From Pyrocephalus nanus (taxonomy: Eukaryota; Chordata; Aves; Passeriformes; Tyrannidae), in NCBI GenBank assembly GCA_038380795.1, contig CM076260.1:30414634-30478633 (forward strand): 64,000 nt of DNA, given 5' to 3'. Below are positions 1 to 12,300 of the stretch, piece after piece. How positions within the stretch are numbered: position 1 is the stretch's first letter; each line of letters opens with the position of its first letter. The notes under the pieces are model-generated. The model saw only the letters and a program-made list of their open reading frames with translations. It made no database searches and was not told the DNA's origin. The position numbers and the translations under genes are program-made.

Positions 1-3000
1 TGTTACTTGTCCTCTATGAATTTGGCCGTTTGCTGTTCCTGTGTAGTCATTAGTCTACTGTCCATAGGCCATTTAACTCTAGGAAAAAGGATTATGGGAC
101 TTGTAATCTTTTGCCTTAAAAGAAGAACGCCATGGCAGTCTTGCTTTAAAGCCCCAAATGTTCATTCCATGTTGTCCTACTATAATTCTGCAAAAATAGC
201 AGAAAGCAATCTGCACTACTGTTGAAGTATATGATTTCTCAAGTCAGGTAATGAGTATTCTGGCCATCTTGAATGCTAAAAACTATCAAGAACTCTGTTC
301 CCAACCTGTCCACTTCTCTCTAGGAGAAAATGTAGAGGTCATGGATGGATTCTCTCAGAGTCTGCAGGGATGACCATGCATGCTGGTAGTTAAATACCGT
401 GGTTATGAAAGAGGTTGTGTGTGGCAGGCATGTCACAGAGATCAAATGTTCTTTTGAGTTCTGCCATCCAAATTCCTCTTCCCTGAGGTGCTGGAGACAG
501 GAGAGGAAGCTTCCTTCGCTCCTTCTTGAGTCTAGTTGATGATAATGATGCATAGCCTGGTCTAAAGAAATGCTTCTTGTTTGGTACTTTATAGTTGTTG
601 CTATGATTTGAATCCATAGTTGTGCATTGGGACATAAAACTTTAGACATTCTGCCATCGAGTCAAAGCATCTTAATGCTCAACACTAGTAGGAACTGAGA
701 GAAAGGGTAAAAAGTTGTCAGAATCTGTAGACTACAGTAATCAATACAGAAATTCAAATAAGACAAATACAGCTGTATTTATGCCTCTGCTGTTCTGAGA
801 AAGGCATCTTCTAGAGCAGAATCTTTTGGAGATGTTGGCTGCTGGCTGGTATAAGTGAGACACCTAAGGGTTTCACAGAATCTCATAGATGGCCCCTGGA
901 AAAATTGCCTTCAAAAGGTGATGATGAGCAGTTCATTATTATAATGCTCACCAGACAACTCAGAATGTTTTATTCTGATCATTTTTAACATGAGTACAAT
1001 TTCAGATTCCTGTTAAAATGCAGTTACAACTCAGTAGTGGCCCACTTGGTAAAGCACGGAGTCTGTAGTGAAAGGCTGTATCACCATCTGTGTAAATTTT
1101 CATTATGTCTGAAATAATTAATTTCAGTGAAGATTGAGTCTGTATTACACATTTCCATCTTATTTATATCAGCAGAAGATATACTTCTGTGTGACTTTGA
1201 GAATCTAGGTATCGATCTCTGCAGTCATGATTTTTTAAATTAATTAAATGGGAATAGGTGCAATTCCCCACTTCAGAGACATTGCACAGATACAGAAAGA
1301 GCAGAACATAAATGTAGAAACAGCAGTTGTGAGGTCCTCATAGGCTTAAATGAAATAATAATATCCCATCTTCTTTCTTCTCCTGGCTCCCAAAGTCTTT
1401 TTTACACTGACAAGTATCAGGAACTAGTATCTTCTGTACTAAACCTTGTCCCTGTGTTTGAACTACAGCCAAAAAAAACCTTCTAATCTACATAACTAAG
1501 CTGGACACTGCTATTTTCTTCTGTATATACCAACTCCTATAGAAAGAGTCTTTCATAGACGTCTCATGTTCTAGTATCCTACTCTTCAGGAAGCACAGCA
1601 GCACTTATCACCTCTGCTTTTCCAGTAACCCTGCTCTGTCTTTAGACCCTGTTGTCAGGTCTGACTTGCTTAGGCTGCTTCATGACAGCAGGTCTCTGCA
1701 GAAGCAAGCTGCTCATGCCCATGCTCAAACACTAAGTATAGAAGACAGAATAATCCCATTTAGAACAAGCTCATACAAACGGCAGGAAGACAATCCTAGA
1801 TCTTTTAACAAATCTTGTCATGCAATTTAAACCAAAAGTTAAGATTTGCAAATCCAGCAAATATTGTAAAATAGAAAATAAATATTATACTATATAGTAA
1901 AAAATAATATCTGTTTGATAATTGTGTTTGTATACTGCAGAAGGAGCATCCACACACAGGGCAGACATGGCAATATTACATGAGCATGTAAGAACAAAAA
2001 AGATCAAATATTATTTTCAGTAATTCAGAAGGTAAGAGATAGCTCGGAAGGAAATGTTTTCTAAATATTTAGTTACTGAGGCAAGTCTGTTAGAAGCCAA
2101 ATCCAGCAGCAGCATTATACTTGGGCTGGTCTTTGTTAAAGCTTCAGCAAAAGAAACCAAGAGAGGGATCACGAACTTCATCCTTCAGTTTTTGAAAGGG
2201 ATGCATTTCTCCCAGGGTGACAGGGTCTAAAGTAAGCAACCTGAATGTGTAGAAATGACAAAGCAACACAAAAGAACATAATGGCAATGACAGTAAAAAA
2301 ATAAGTGCTTAAAAGATATGTAGAACACTGTCTTAGGATTGTGAAGGCCTTAGAGTGCAGCTCTTCCTAGGCCAGGTAGACAACACAAGTCTGGACTTGG
2401 AACGAGTCTCCAGATGTTCCTCAAACTACAGGTTAGAAGGACTGTATGTCTGTTAGCAGCCAGTGCTAGAGATGCAGCTTTTTCTAATGGAGCAGTTTTT
2501 ATGTACAGCTTGGCCATGCTTTTTTCCTGATTCATTGTCTGACACATTCAGTGTGAGCTTAACTTTAAGGGGATGTAAAAGGTATATTTAATCTCAAAAA
2601 CCTATGTTGTGTGAGAGGTCTTGCATCAGCCCCAATAAAGCTTTGCCTAAGACAGTAAAGAAGTCAGGTGCTCTGTGATGGGTAAACCAGAAAGTCAGAA
2701 GCAGGTCCCCATGGAGAGCAGGGCAAGAGCTCTCTGGGGGAAAGAGAGGAAAGAAATGGCACCTCTGTTCAGCTGGAGGGACAAAAAAGGGAGACTCAGA
2801 GAAAAAATTGTGGCATAATTGCTTGGCACCTGTCTTTTTGACTGAAAGCTCCAAAGACAAGAGAAGCCAATTAGAGAGTTTTCCTTGCAGATGGCAGTGC
2901 ATGTCTTCCTGAAGGGTCAAAGGATTTGGCCCAACTTCATAACTTCGGTACTGGAAAACAGCAGGCCTTGACAAAAAGATGTAATTCACTGTGTTTCTTT

Positions 3001-3700
3001 CTGTCTCCCTGGGAGTTAACCAGGACAGAAAAGTAAGTTGATGGCATAAAATAATCTTTGAGATATTTTGTACCTAGTCTCAAAAGGCACGAAAAGGTTG
3101 TAATTGTTGGGAATAAGGAGTATCAACAAGCTTCTCACAGTTTAAGAGTGGCTTGTTGACCTCTTTTGCTTCTTTTTACCTGGTAGGAAAAAGGCCCTGA
3201 GATTTGTGAGACAGCTGAAGTACAGTATCTGCTCTCCTAGAAAATGTAAGAAACGCTGATTCCCTCCTCTTGTCCTTTTCCTGTTCATTGCTCCTACAAA
3301 CTGTGAAGCAAAGTTTAGTGTAGTTTTGTGCCTGTACTCAGCACTGTTAATCCCCCAGACTGCTCATTGAAAAGAAGAGCATTCCTAAACCATTCATATT
3401 AAAATACAATAACCCAACCCTCAGGCCTTTTTCATTCATAAAAAGACAGAGGAAAGAAGCCCATTGGATTTTCTTTTGTTGGAGAGCTTGAAACAGAATT
3501 AAATCAAAGTTGTACCATAGATCACTGCTGTGCTGTCTATATAATCCTTCAGCTCTGCTGTATGTGTAGGCTTATTTTTTAGATTTCTGTTAAGCCATTC
3601 AAATATTCCTTAAAACAAACCCCAAAATGTAAAGGAGGAGGAGATGTCACCACAACAGTGAGCCACTCTTCAGGGCTTAACCTGCTTTTCCCTTTTTTCT
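1..3700. other. Unique non-coding sequence, no gene seen
   Basis: No frame longer than about 131 codons occurs outside the repeat tract further right, and none resembles a known protein. The two longest minus-strand frames (2594-2989 and 320-649) have no recognisable motif, no repeated conservation pattern and no convincing splice or promoter context. An AT-rich patch lies near 1840-1930. I see no transposon ends. A short stretch near 874 faintly recalls a CR1 tail but is too short to call. Confidence 0.6.
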
Positions 3701-3970
3701 TTCAGTGGATATATCCCCCCCAACCCCAGCATTCATCGTAGTCTTGTTCTCCCATCAGTTTACATGATACCACCTCAGACCTGTATCCGTTGTCTCCAGA
3801 GAACACCTGCTGGATTTGATGAGGTTTACATTTCTTCAGAGAGCGAGAGTGAGCGGAGGAAAGCAGAGGATTGTTGAAATACCTCACCTCTCTGCGGCTG
3901 CTCTTCAGATTGTGTGTGTCTGATCTTGTGGCTGGTTTAAGACCACTGTTTTTCCCCTTCACATATGCAA

Positions 3971-3993
3971 TTTTTTTTTTTTTTTTTTTTTTT
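3971..3993. repeat. Poly-T run, 23 bases
   Basis: This is an uninterrupted run of 23 T (poly-A on the minus strand). It abuts the CpG-rich block that follows. It could be the tail of a minus-strand retroposed copy, but no polyadenylation hexamer lies just upstream on that strand and I cannot find matching target-site duplications. Confidence 0.95.
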
Positions 3994-3996
3994 AAT

Positions 3997-4165
3997 TGAG
4001 GTGAGCGAGACACCCCGCTGCGGGGCGGAGGGTCGCCGGTGCCACCCGGGGCCGCTGCCCTGCCCGCCGCTTCCCCGGCGGCCGCCGGAGGGCGCCGCAG
4101 CACCGCGGGCAGGGCCGCCTGGCCCGGGAGGGCCCCTCCCTCCGCGATTCCCGCCGGGGAGGATG
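3997..4165. other. Short CpG-dense GC-rich block
   Basis: Roughly two dozen CpG dinucleotides fall within about 155 bp, and GC content looks near 80 percent, in a window that is otherwise AT-rich and CpG-poor. The block sits between a poly-T run and a long GAAA/GGAA tract. Translations on both strands give only Gly/Pro/Ala/Arg-rich low-complexity peptides, so I do not call a CDS. A good splice-donor-like sequence, GAG then GTGAGC, lies at 4000/4001 on the plus strand. Possibilities are a small CpG-island promoter or first exon, or a retroposed GC-rich 5' end with a poly-A tail on the minus strand. Which one cannot be decided from sequence alone. Confidence 0.6.
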
Positions 4166-4198
4166 CTCTCAGCTGTACCAGCCACTTACATGAGAGAC

Positions 4199-4702
<504 letters not shown>

Positions 4703-4739
4703 GTTCTTTCCCAAGTGTCAGATGTTCCCTGCATGTGCA

Positions 4740-5120
4740 GTGAAACCGGATGTATGATTGCTGGTTACATGTAAGAGCTCTCAAAACGGTCACAACTTCA
4801 ATGTTTTGAAGGCGAATTCATAAAGCGTAAAAAGAAATAATGGTTGTATTTGACAGCCCACCCTTTTCTCTGATTCAGTAGTGATTATGAACTCACTTAA
4901 ATCAATGCGGTTACATTAAGGAGTGTTAAAAAAGCACATTTGTCCCCGTTCCTGCATTATTTGCGGCAGTTGCTCTGACAGATTAATGTCAGGCTACTGT
5001 GTCATTCGGTGACAAGCCTCATTTTGTTTTTCATGTGCTGCTTTTATTGTTAGACTGTGCTGTTCTCTCACTATACCTTCGTTACTTTCCTATTAAGCTG
5101 CAAGTCAGTTACATCAGGAA
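4740..5120. other. CpG-retaining unique segment, possible conserved non-coding element
   Basis: Unique sequence just beyond the purine tract keeps several scattered CpGs (for example near 4747, 4787, 4812, 4827, 4907, 4946, 4963 and 5007), more than surrounding unique DNA. It also contains homeodomain- and MEIS-like words, including an inverted repeat CTGACA ... TGTCAG around GATTAA near 4976-4993, and a SOX-like ATTGTTA near 5046. There is no reading frame of note. Calling it a regulatory element is inference from texture and needs cross-species alignment. Confidence 0.3.
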
Positions 5121-6573
5121 AATTTCTTGCAACCAGTGAAAGCTTGTGCTGGAGCATTATTAAACTTTGATGATAACCTGTTTAAGGAAGAAAAAGAAGA
5201 CATTACTGCTGACAACCAAAATGGTTTGATTACTGAGGTACTGCTCATTTAGCTGCTTTCTCAGAAAGGTCAGTTGACAAGGGCATAAGAGGAAAGATCT
5301 TGCTCAGACAGAGGGGACAAAAAAAGCAGGTTAGTTTTGGGGCAGCAAAGTCTAGTTTGATACCTAGAGTCATTAAAACACAGCACCATGGAGGGAACTG
5401 CACAGGACTGTTTTACGTAGCCCCATGCACCTTAGTGTGGCATTCAATATGTCGAATGAGTGCATTAAAGTCTTCATGCCTTCAGCTCACCAGCATCCTC
5501 AAAGAGTAAAACTAAACTCTCCTGGGATTTGTGCTCAGGCTGACCTGGCATGGACAACCTCACTGACCAGAGAAAGGCCATCAGAGAGTGCAAATGTACA
5601 AGGGCTGAGGCCTAAGGCCAGTGCTTGGGCTTCTCTACCCAAATCACAGTGGGGCTAACAGCACACAGTCCCACTTTAGGACTCTTAACCCAGCTGCTGG
5701 AAATCCAAAAAGGGAAGCACAACCAGAAGAATGACACTCACCTTGGTATAACTCTGAGGGTCAGTAGGGGACAATGTGCTTTGCTGCACTGCAGCAACCT
5801 CAGGGTTCTGCTGGACAGCAGTGAGAGAAGTGCTCATTTGTTACAAAGTGCTTTGCAAGATCTTTAGTATAAAAATCTGCAATTGTAAAACTACCAGTTC
5901 TCAACTTAGTTACCGTGGCAGGGCAGCTGTACTCTGTGTTTAACTCTTGCAGTAGGTCACAGCACAAAAATTCCTACATTTAACCCTGGATTTCCATCTT
6001 CTTGAAGCTCCCCTCTCCTGTGCAAGACACAGGAGGTCAACAGAAGGTGTCCCTGGAATTTTTCCCCCAACGTCCTGGAGAAGAGGCTGTTCCAGGAGAC
6101 ATGACTAGTGTATCCTTATGTCCTGGCAATCCTTAGTTGCTAGAAAAGTTTTTTGAGTTAGTGGTTGGCATAGCTTACAGCAGCCTTCAACCTGCTATAA
6201 CATGCTCTGAAGTGAGGACAGCTGCAGGCAACAATTACTTTTTTTGAACTATGCTCCAGTTTGATGTGCACATGCTGCCCTTCAGCAAACTATCACAATT
6301 TCAGGCAGAGATGGGAGGGCCTTGCCTGCAAGCTACAGCCTCCGGTTGTGAAGCCTTTGCACTTCCTCGTGAATGGGGCTGGTGAAGGCGTGCAGAGTTG
6401 GCTTCACCTGGGTATGTGAGCAAGATTCAGCAGGACTTGTTCACAGAAGTTGACACTGGACCAAGCCCTTCAGATGCACATTCCTAAGCCCACTCCTCCC
6501 CTTTAGGGTATTTTATGTCAGCCACTCCCAGGTTTCCCTCTCACCTTAATTACCTTCTTGTAGTGATCACCTC

Positions 6574-6606
6574 TGTGTGTGTGTGTGTGTCTATGTGTGT
6601 GCATGC
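6574..6606. repeat. (TG)n microsatellite
   Basis: Eight uninterrupted TG units are followed by CTA and a further TG run ending in GCATGC. It is a short dinucleotide repeat of the usual vertebrate kind. Confidence 0.9.
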
Positions 6607-7978
6607 AGCCCAATCACTTCTAATGTGATCGTGGCTTCAGGCTGCATTTTTTTTCCAGTGCCTAAATGCAACTCATCTGGATATTAGGTGAGGACAAGAA
6701 TTTGCTTTTTTCTCGCACACAAAACAAGGAAATGCAGTCTGCCTCACCACAGCTGCCGTAACCACAGCTGCACTGCTGAACCAGCTGCACTTGCTGGCCT
6801 AAAGCAAGGCAGCCAGAACAAACTTTGGGTCACTCTGCTCCTTCCCTCATTGCTGTTCCTCCTTCAGAGTCCTCTAGACACCAGTCTCAAGGTGGGAATT
6901 GCAGAGTCTCTCTCTCTTGAGGTGGATAGAGGAACCTGTGGTAAGTGAGCTGCAGCCACATGCAGAATGCTAGAGATGAGGGTTGGCACGACCCTGGGGG
7001 AGTATTGAACCAAACGATATTAGAAAGCAATCTGAAGAAATGCCTCTTCTGAAGTCCACTAATAGGCTGGAGATTAATGATCCTTGCCTGGCAGCCCTTG
7101 TAAGGCCCCACTGGAAACTGGCTATGGTGAGAGAGGCTAGAAGAGCAGAGACACAAATTATTCACTCCCAGCATGATTCAGAAGTATCTGTCCACACTAC
7201 TGGCATGAGTCAGAGCCTAGAAAGGTCTTTGGCATCTGTAAAGATAACCCAAAGACTTCCAACCCTTGAGAAACAGTTTCAGACCTTAAATTGGTCTTGT
7301 CTCCAGATGTAAGCTAATTTTTGGTGGATGCAGAATTTCCTGGATGAAAGTTAGATGGAGTGGCTGAATGTACCTTGTCATTGGCTTTCTTGTTGTTAGT
7401 TGGTTTGGTTTAGTTTTGGGCTTGAGTTTTTCTAATGCTTTTGTGGTGAGTTTTTTGTATCTTTGCATGTTTCAAAAAAGATTGAAAAGAAATGGAAACG
7501 CTAACGGGTGTTTTGGCTCGTTCTGCTGTGTAGAGGGTTTCTGTGCCAGTTACCTAGGAAACTGCTGTAGGATTGAATTTGGATGGATGTGTTGTCAACT
7601 GCAAATGAGTACAGTGGCTTTTCAAGAGGTGGGGAAGAGTGTAAAATGCACTGAAAATATGAATGTCTGTAATGTGATTTCTGGGTAAGATGGTGGTCCT
7701 ATCTTTTTGACTGGCATTCTGTAGGCACCCTGGCAGCTGCACAAAGGGATTGCAGATGGAGTGTAGGGCCATGCCTAGGCACCTGATCTTGAATGCCCTC
7801 ATGTTTGTGAGCTGGGTTAGCATTCATCTAAATGTCAAAACATGACTGCAAAAAATAGTGCTAAGGTTACTATTAAGCATTTTGCCCATTTTATTACAAC
7901 AGAGTTATGATGATCCAAGGAAATTACAGCCTTTCTAGGCATTTGGACTGCAGTACTGCACAACCTTTCACCAAGAAA

Positions 7979-8013
7979 AAACCCAAAAAAAAAAACAAAA
8001 ACAAAAAAAAAAG
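7979..8013. repeat. A-rich / (AAAAAC)n low-complexity stretch
   Basis: This is a run of A with interspersed C in ordinary unique DNA. No polyadenylation hexamer or parental sequence is apparent upstream, so I do not read it as a retropseudogene tail. Confidence 0.85.
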
Positions 8014-8600
8014 ACTGATGAAACACATTTAATGTTTGAGGTACATCTAAAGGCTTATGCAATGAAAAAAAAAAATACTGCAGAGATTTTCCTGGAAATC
8101 ATCAATATTTGACCTTTTTTAATAAAGCAGAAAAATCTGAAAAAGCAGATAAGTGCTTCAATCTGGGGGAGTTATACTGATGTCTATCAGCTGCCACGAT
8201 GGCTAAATCTGCAATTGGTTACTTATCCCACAGGACCCACAACTTAGAATGGTCCGTGGCTGAAAAAAAAGCAAAACAGTGTGCTTTACTCAAAACAGAA
8301 CTCCCACAATTCCTCCTATTCTCTTCCCCATTCCAAAACACATACAGGATTAACATTTGGGCTTACACTGAGCACCAATTTCCTTGTATTTCACCTACAA
8401 AGTGCACTTCAAATGGCAAATGCAATCTCTTAGTAGTTTATTCATGTTATGACAGGTGTCACCAGTTGGCAGAGCTATGCATAATCTTCAAAGGTTTGGT
8501 TTCTTCCCCTGCCCCCAAACAGGTGAGCAAGTTTCAAGCCCTGAAAAGACAGGTTGTGCTGCTTGTTTTGGGTTAGGAAAGTGCACTAGGTAAGAAGATG

Positions 8601-9300
8601 ACCGAGATAAAACACTACCCTTATTTCTTTGGCTAAAGCTTCCAGAGCCAATTCTGAGGCCATCTCGTCCCTGATCCCTGCAGCTGTGCATCACCAGAGC
8701 ACTCACATGCCCTGCATTTCTCTGCAGGTGCTTCTCTCCTCCCAAGGGTCTAAAATGAATGCGGAAATTGCCAGTCCTAACTTCTGGCCTGACCATGGGG
8801 CTTTACAGGCTTCCTGCAAGGACAGAACACATATCTTGCTTTTCCTTCCTGTTGAGTGCTGCCCAGGCTCTACCTTCAGGTCAGAAATGGTCCCTCAGAG
8901 CCAAGGGTCAGAGGATGGTCCTACCAGATGTTCAACCATCTTGTGTTGGGCTGCCACACCTGCACGACCAAGACAAACCACACTGTGGACGTACCTGTAC
9001 TCTGCCCCTGCCTACTTTGCTGCCAGGAGGCCAGGCTACACGAGTCCAGACAGCTGCTCCTGCTGCTGCACTGGGGGCAGACATCAGAGTCAGAAAGAAG
9101 CTGTGATATCTCCGATCTCTTATCTGTTGCCTATAAGAATATAGACACCCCTGATCACTATTTCTTCAACTACATGTTTAACAACATTTACAGTGGAGAT
9201 CAGCCAAAACCTATAAAACTGCAGGCTGATGGACTTGGAGGTGGCTGCAGTTCCAAACTTTCCCTCTCACCTCTGTCTTTGGAGGTGGGCTGAAGTGACA
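8601..9300. other. GC-richer unique block with three overlapping open plus-strand frames
   Basis: The sequence here is richer in GC and poorer in stop codons than its surroundings. All three plus-strand frames stay open together for about 250 bp (frames at 8629-9144 with 171 codons, 8759-9106 with 115 codons, and 8856-9293 with 145 codons). None of the translations resembles a known domain. Simultaneous openness in all frames points to base composition rather than selection on a protein. A transcribed non-coding exon is possible but unsupported. Confidence 0.35.
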
Positions 9301-12300
9301 CCCAGAGCTGGATTCATTTCCTCCTTGCTCAAGCAGATGTGCACACAAACCTAAGCAGAGTCCTCTATTTCAGGCCCATCTGTAACCTGCATAATGAATA
9401 ATGTACAATGAATTTGCGGTCTACATGTTTATTAAGTGACTCAGTATTTCCACTGGAGATTTTGTGCTTACTCACATCTCAAAACCCACTCACTCTTTTA
9501 TTATTCCCGGCAGTGGTAGGTGATAATAAATTATACAACTGCAGATGACAGTAACTATATCAACAAACAAATTGTATCAATTTTCAGTGTGAGTTTAAAG
9601 CTCCGTTTACTGGTTGTGCAAACTCAGAAAAAGGAATTTGGGAACACTGCTGCTGTTATTAAACGTTCTTACCGGGCTGTAATCCAAACCTTCCATAAGG
9701 TGTCTCTAAAGAAGATTTTTGCCTACTGTGTACCACTGCTTTTACATACAACATTAGGGATTTACATATGTAAGAGCAGAGAGAGAAATGTAACTAACAC
9801 AACAGTGACAGCTCCGTTTGTTACTTCCTGGAAGGGATGAAAGACAAAAGGCCTCAGTGGTGGAATTCAGAGCTAATCCCCCTCCACTGCATTTGCAGAA
9901 ACAAATTAGTACCCTCCAAAAAAAAAAGCTTGTAGAAAAGCATCAGTCAATCAACAGCCCAGCTACCTCTGGATCCTATTTTAAGCTTAATAAGCTACTC
10001 AGTAATTTGTATGGCTGTGGAAAAGTGTAAACTTATGCTGCAGCAGCCATTTTGAAACAGCTGAGGTACCCGCGGCCAGACATTGACTTGTTGAGGAAGT
10101 AGTTGTAGCAGTATTTGGAAAGTTACAGTACCCTTTCCAAAAGGTACAGAGATTGTTTATAGGGAAACTTATATCTATGTGGTACTGGTACATGTCAGTC
10201 ACAAGAATGCTTGGTCAGATGTAAGTGTGGCGTTTGGTGTAGTCTTGTTTCAACTGAAAATCTTACACTTTCCGTTGTTTATGCTCATAGGCTATGGGGA
10301 AAAATAGGCCTGGAGCTGTGCTGCTTACCCAAGTGATCCTCACCTCTGAGGTGCTGGATGGGGCATAGAGGTGAGAGAATAAGTATGACTGAAGTTTTCA
10401 GTGAGAGGAGACCATTCTGCAGGCTCTGAATTTCTCTACATAGTGATCCTGATTCCAGTGGGTCTGGTTCAGGCTGAAGCGATGAAGAGCTGACTAAACT
10501 GCTGTGTGACTAAGCCCCTGGATCTCACCACACTCAATAACTAATACTTTTTACTGAGCTGCTGATCACCATCCTGACATGCCAGCCGGGTTTTGCACAT
10601 TTCATTGCCATAAATATAGTTAGAGCTGTCATGAACCTTTTCTGTCTGCTGCTTTTGCAGTTGTCCCAGGGGTTGAGAAGGAGCCCTCTGCCAGTCGAGA
10701 TGCAGAGGTTTGATCCCAGAAAACTCTTGGAAAAGGGCCCTCAGAGAGAATGAACTCAATCCACTCCCTTGTAATTGCTCTTGGGACCTGGCAAAAGTAC
10801 ATATTTGCAATTAGGGTTGTACTTTAAGGTGTTCTTGGAGCTCGACACCATTAACTTTGCCACTGAGAGCCTGAGGCCAGACCTTTGAGCATTCCCTTCT
10901 GCAACATCACCAATGTTTGCATGAATAAGTAAGACCAATTACAGACATAAGTCAGTTCTTGTTACTCAGATGTTTCTTTTCACTGTACTTACTATACATT
11001 CCTCAGCATCTTTTCAAAACAACTAGCAGTCACTATAAAGCCAGAAGTGAGTCAGGACATATGGATTGTTACTGTTAGGCTTCTATAAGGTTTTAGATGT
11101 GTTACACAAATTGCCAGTTAATCTGGAAAGTTAAAATTAAGGAAAAAAAAAGTCAGGTAGTGTCATTTACTTAGCTTCAGACTGCAAGAAGCTGTTCTCC
11201 AAATAAACACAGTATGCCTGGAAATCCAAGCGCCTTCAGAATGGCTCCCATTTTGGCATCCATCAACTGCTTGGCCATTTTTAAACTTGAATAGTTATTT
11301 ATTCACTCAAACAGCCTGTAATGTTGCATTTATTTTGTTGTGAGCTGAGCAACACTTCTCTTCTGGAGGACACAGCTAACCTTCACCTTGGCAAAGCAAC
11401 TTACTATATTTTGATCAGAAGAATATTAGATATTACTTCATTTGCGTTCCTGTTGGTTTGCTGTGGGGTTTTTCTTTCTCACTGAACACTTCTTGTCTTA
11501 TACACACCAGCCTATCTTCAAAATGACAAGATTTGCCTTGCTTACAGCAAATGACTTTTAAAACAACCTGATATTCATGGAAACAATTAAAATGTTTTAT
11601 TGGACTCTTTCTCAAGAGCAAGGTGCCCCAGACCTATAAGGGACACAGCTTCTGAAGACATGAGGCACCACTGCTCCTGCCCACTGTGATGGCAGTGCCC
11701 AGTAATCCCTCTCCCTGACAACCCTCCTGCCTTAGACCAAATCTGTGCTCCCCTTGCTTCCCAGTGTCTTCTAGCTGAGGAGCAGAGCTCATGTTACTGC
11801 CTGTCCCCCTCTCCGTCAGGAACAGCTTTTCAGAGGACATTGCTATGTGATTAATTAAAATTTCTTTGGACTGGAGGGAGGGTTATCTACAGCTAATCCT
11901 GGACTAATTTACTTTTTTTTCCTTATATCTGATTCTCTTATGGTGAGAAACTCCAGAAGTTAATACTAGGGTAAATTACCCTACATTGTATGAAAAATAA
12001 TAAGGATGATCAACACGAACAGCATAATGTGTTCACCTTAATTTCATAACAACATCTCTTCTAGGAACAAAATACACCAACAAGGGGAACAGTTACAATT
12101 ACAGAGAGAATTTTAAATAAGCTTTTTTAATGGCCACACCTGGGTTTTTGTCATATCCTGCCTTCAGTTTGTGTGTCCTTTACATCAGGCCCCTTTTTTC
12201 TGACAGATCTCTCATTTGATTTATCCCTTCTTCACAGCTTCTAGATGGAAAAGAAGCACTCAGAGACATGGAAAATTACTCTTCCTTATTACAATAATCA

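Larger units (their letters stand above)
5121..8600. other. Unique non-coding sequence, no gene seen
   Basis: Small overlapping frames occur at 5300-5867 and 6688-7312, none recognisable. The stretch includes a (TG)n microsatellite near 6574 and an A-rich patch near 7979, listed separately. No transposon ends, RNA genes or convincing promoters were seen. Confidence 0.6.

Noticed and set aside
874..935. Possible CR1 tail (TTTCACAGAATCTCATAGAT)
   Set aside because: Only the first twenty or so bases resemble a CR1 terminus. The expected words do not follow.
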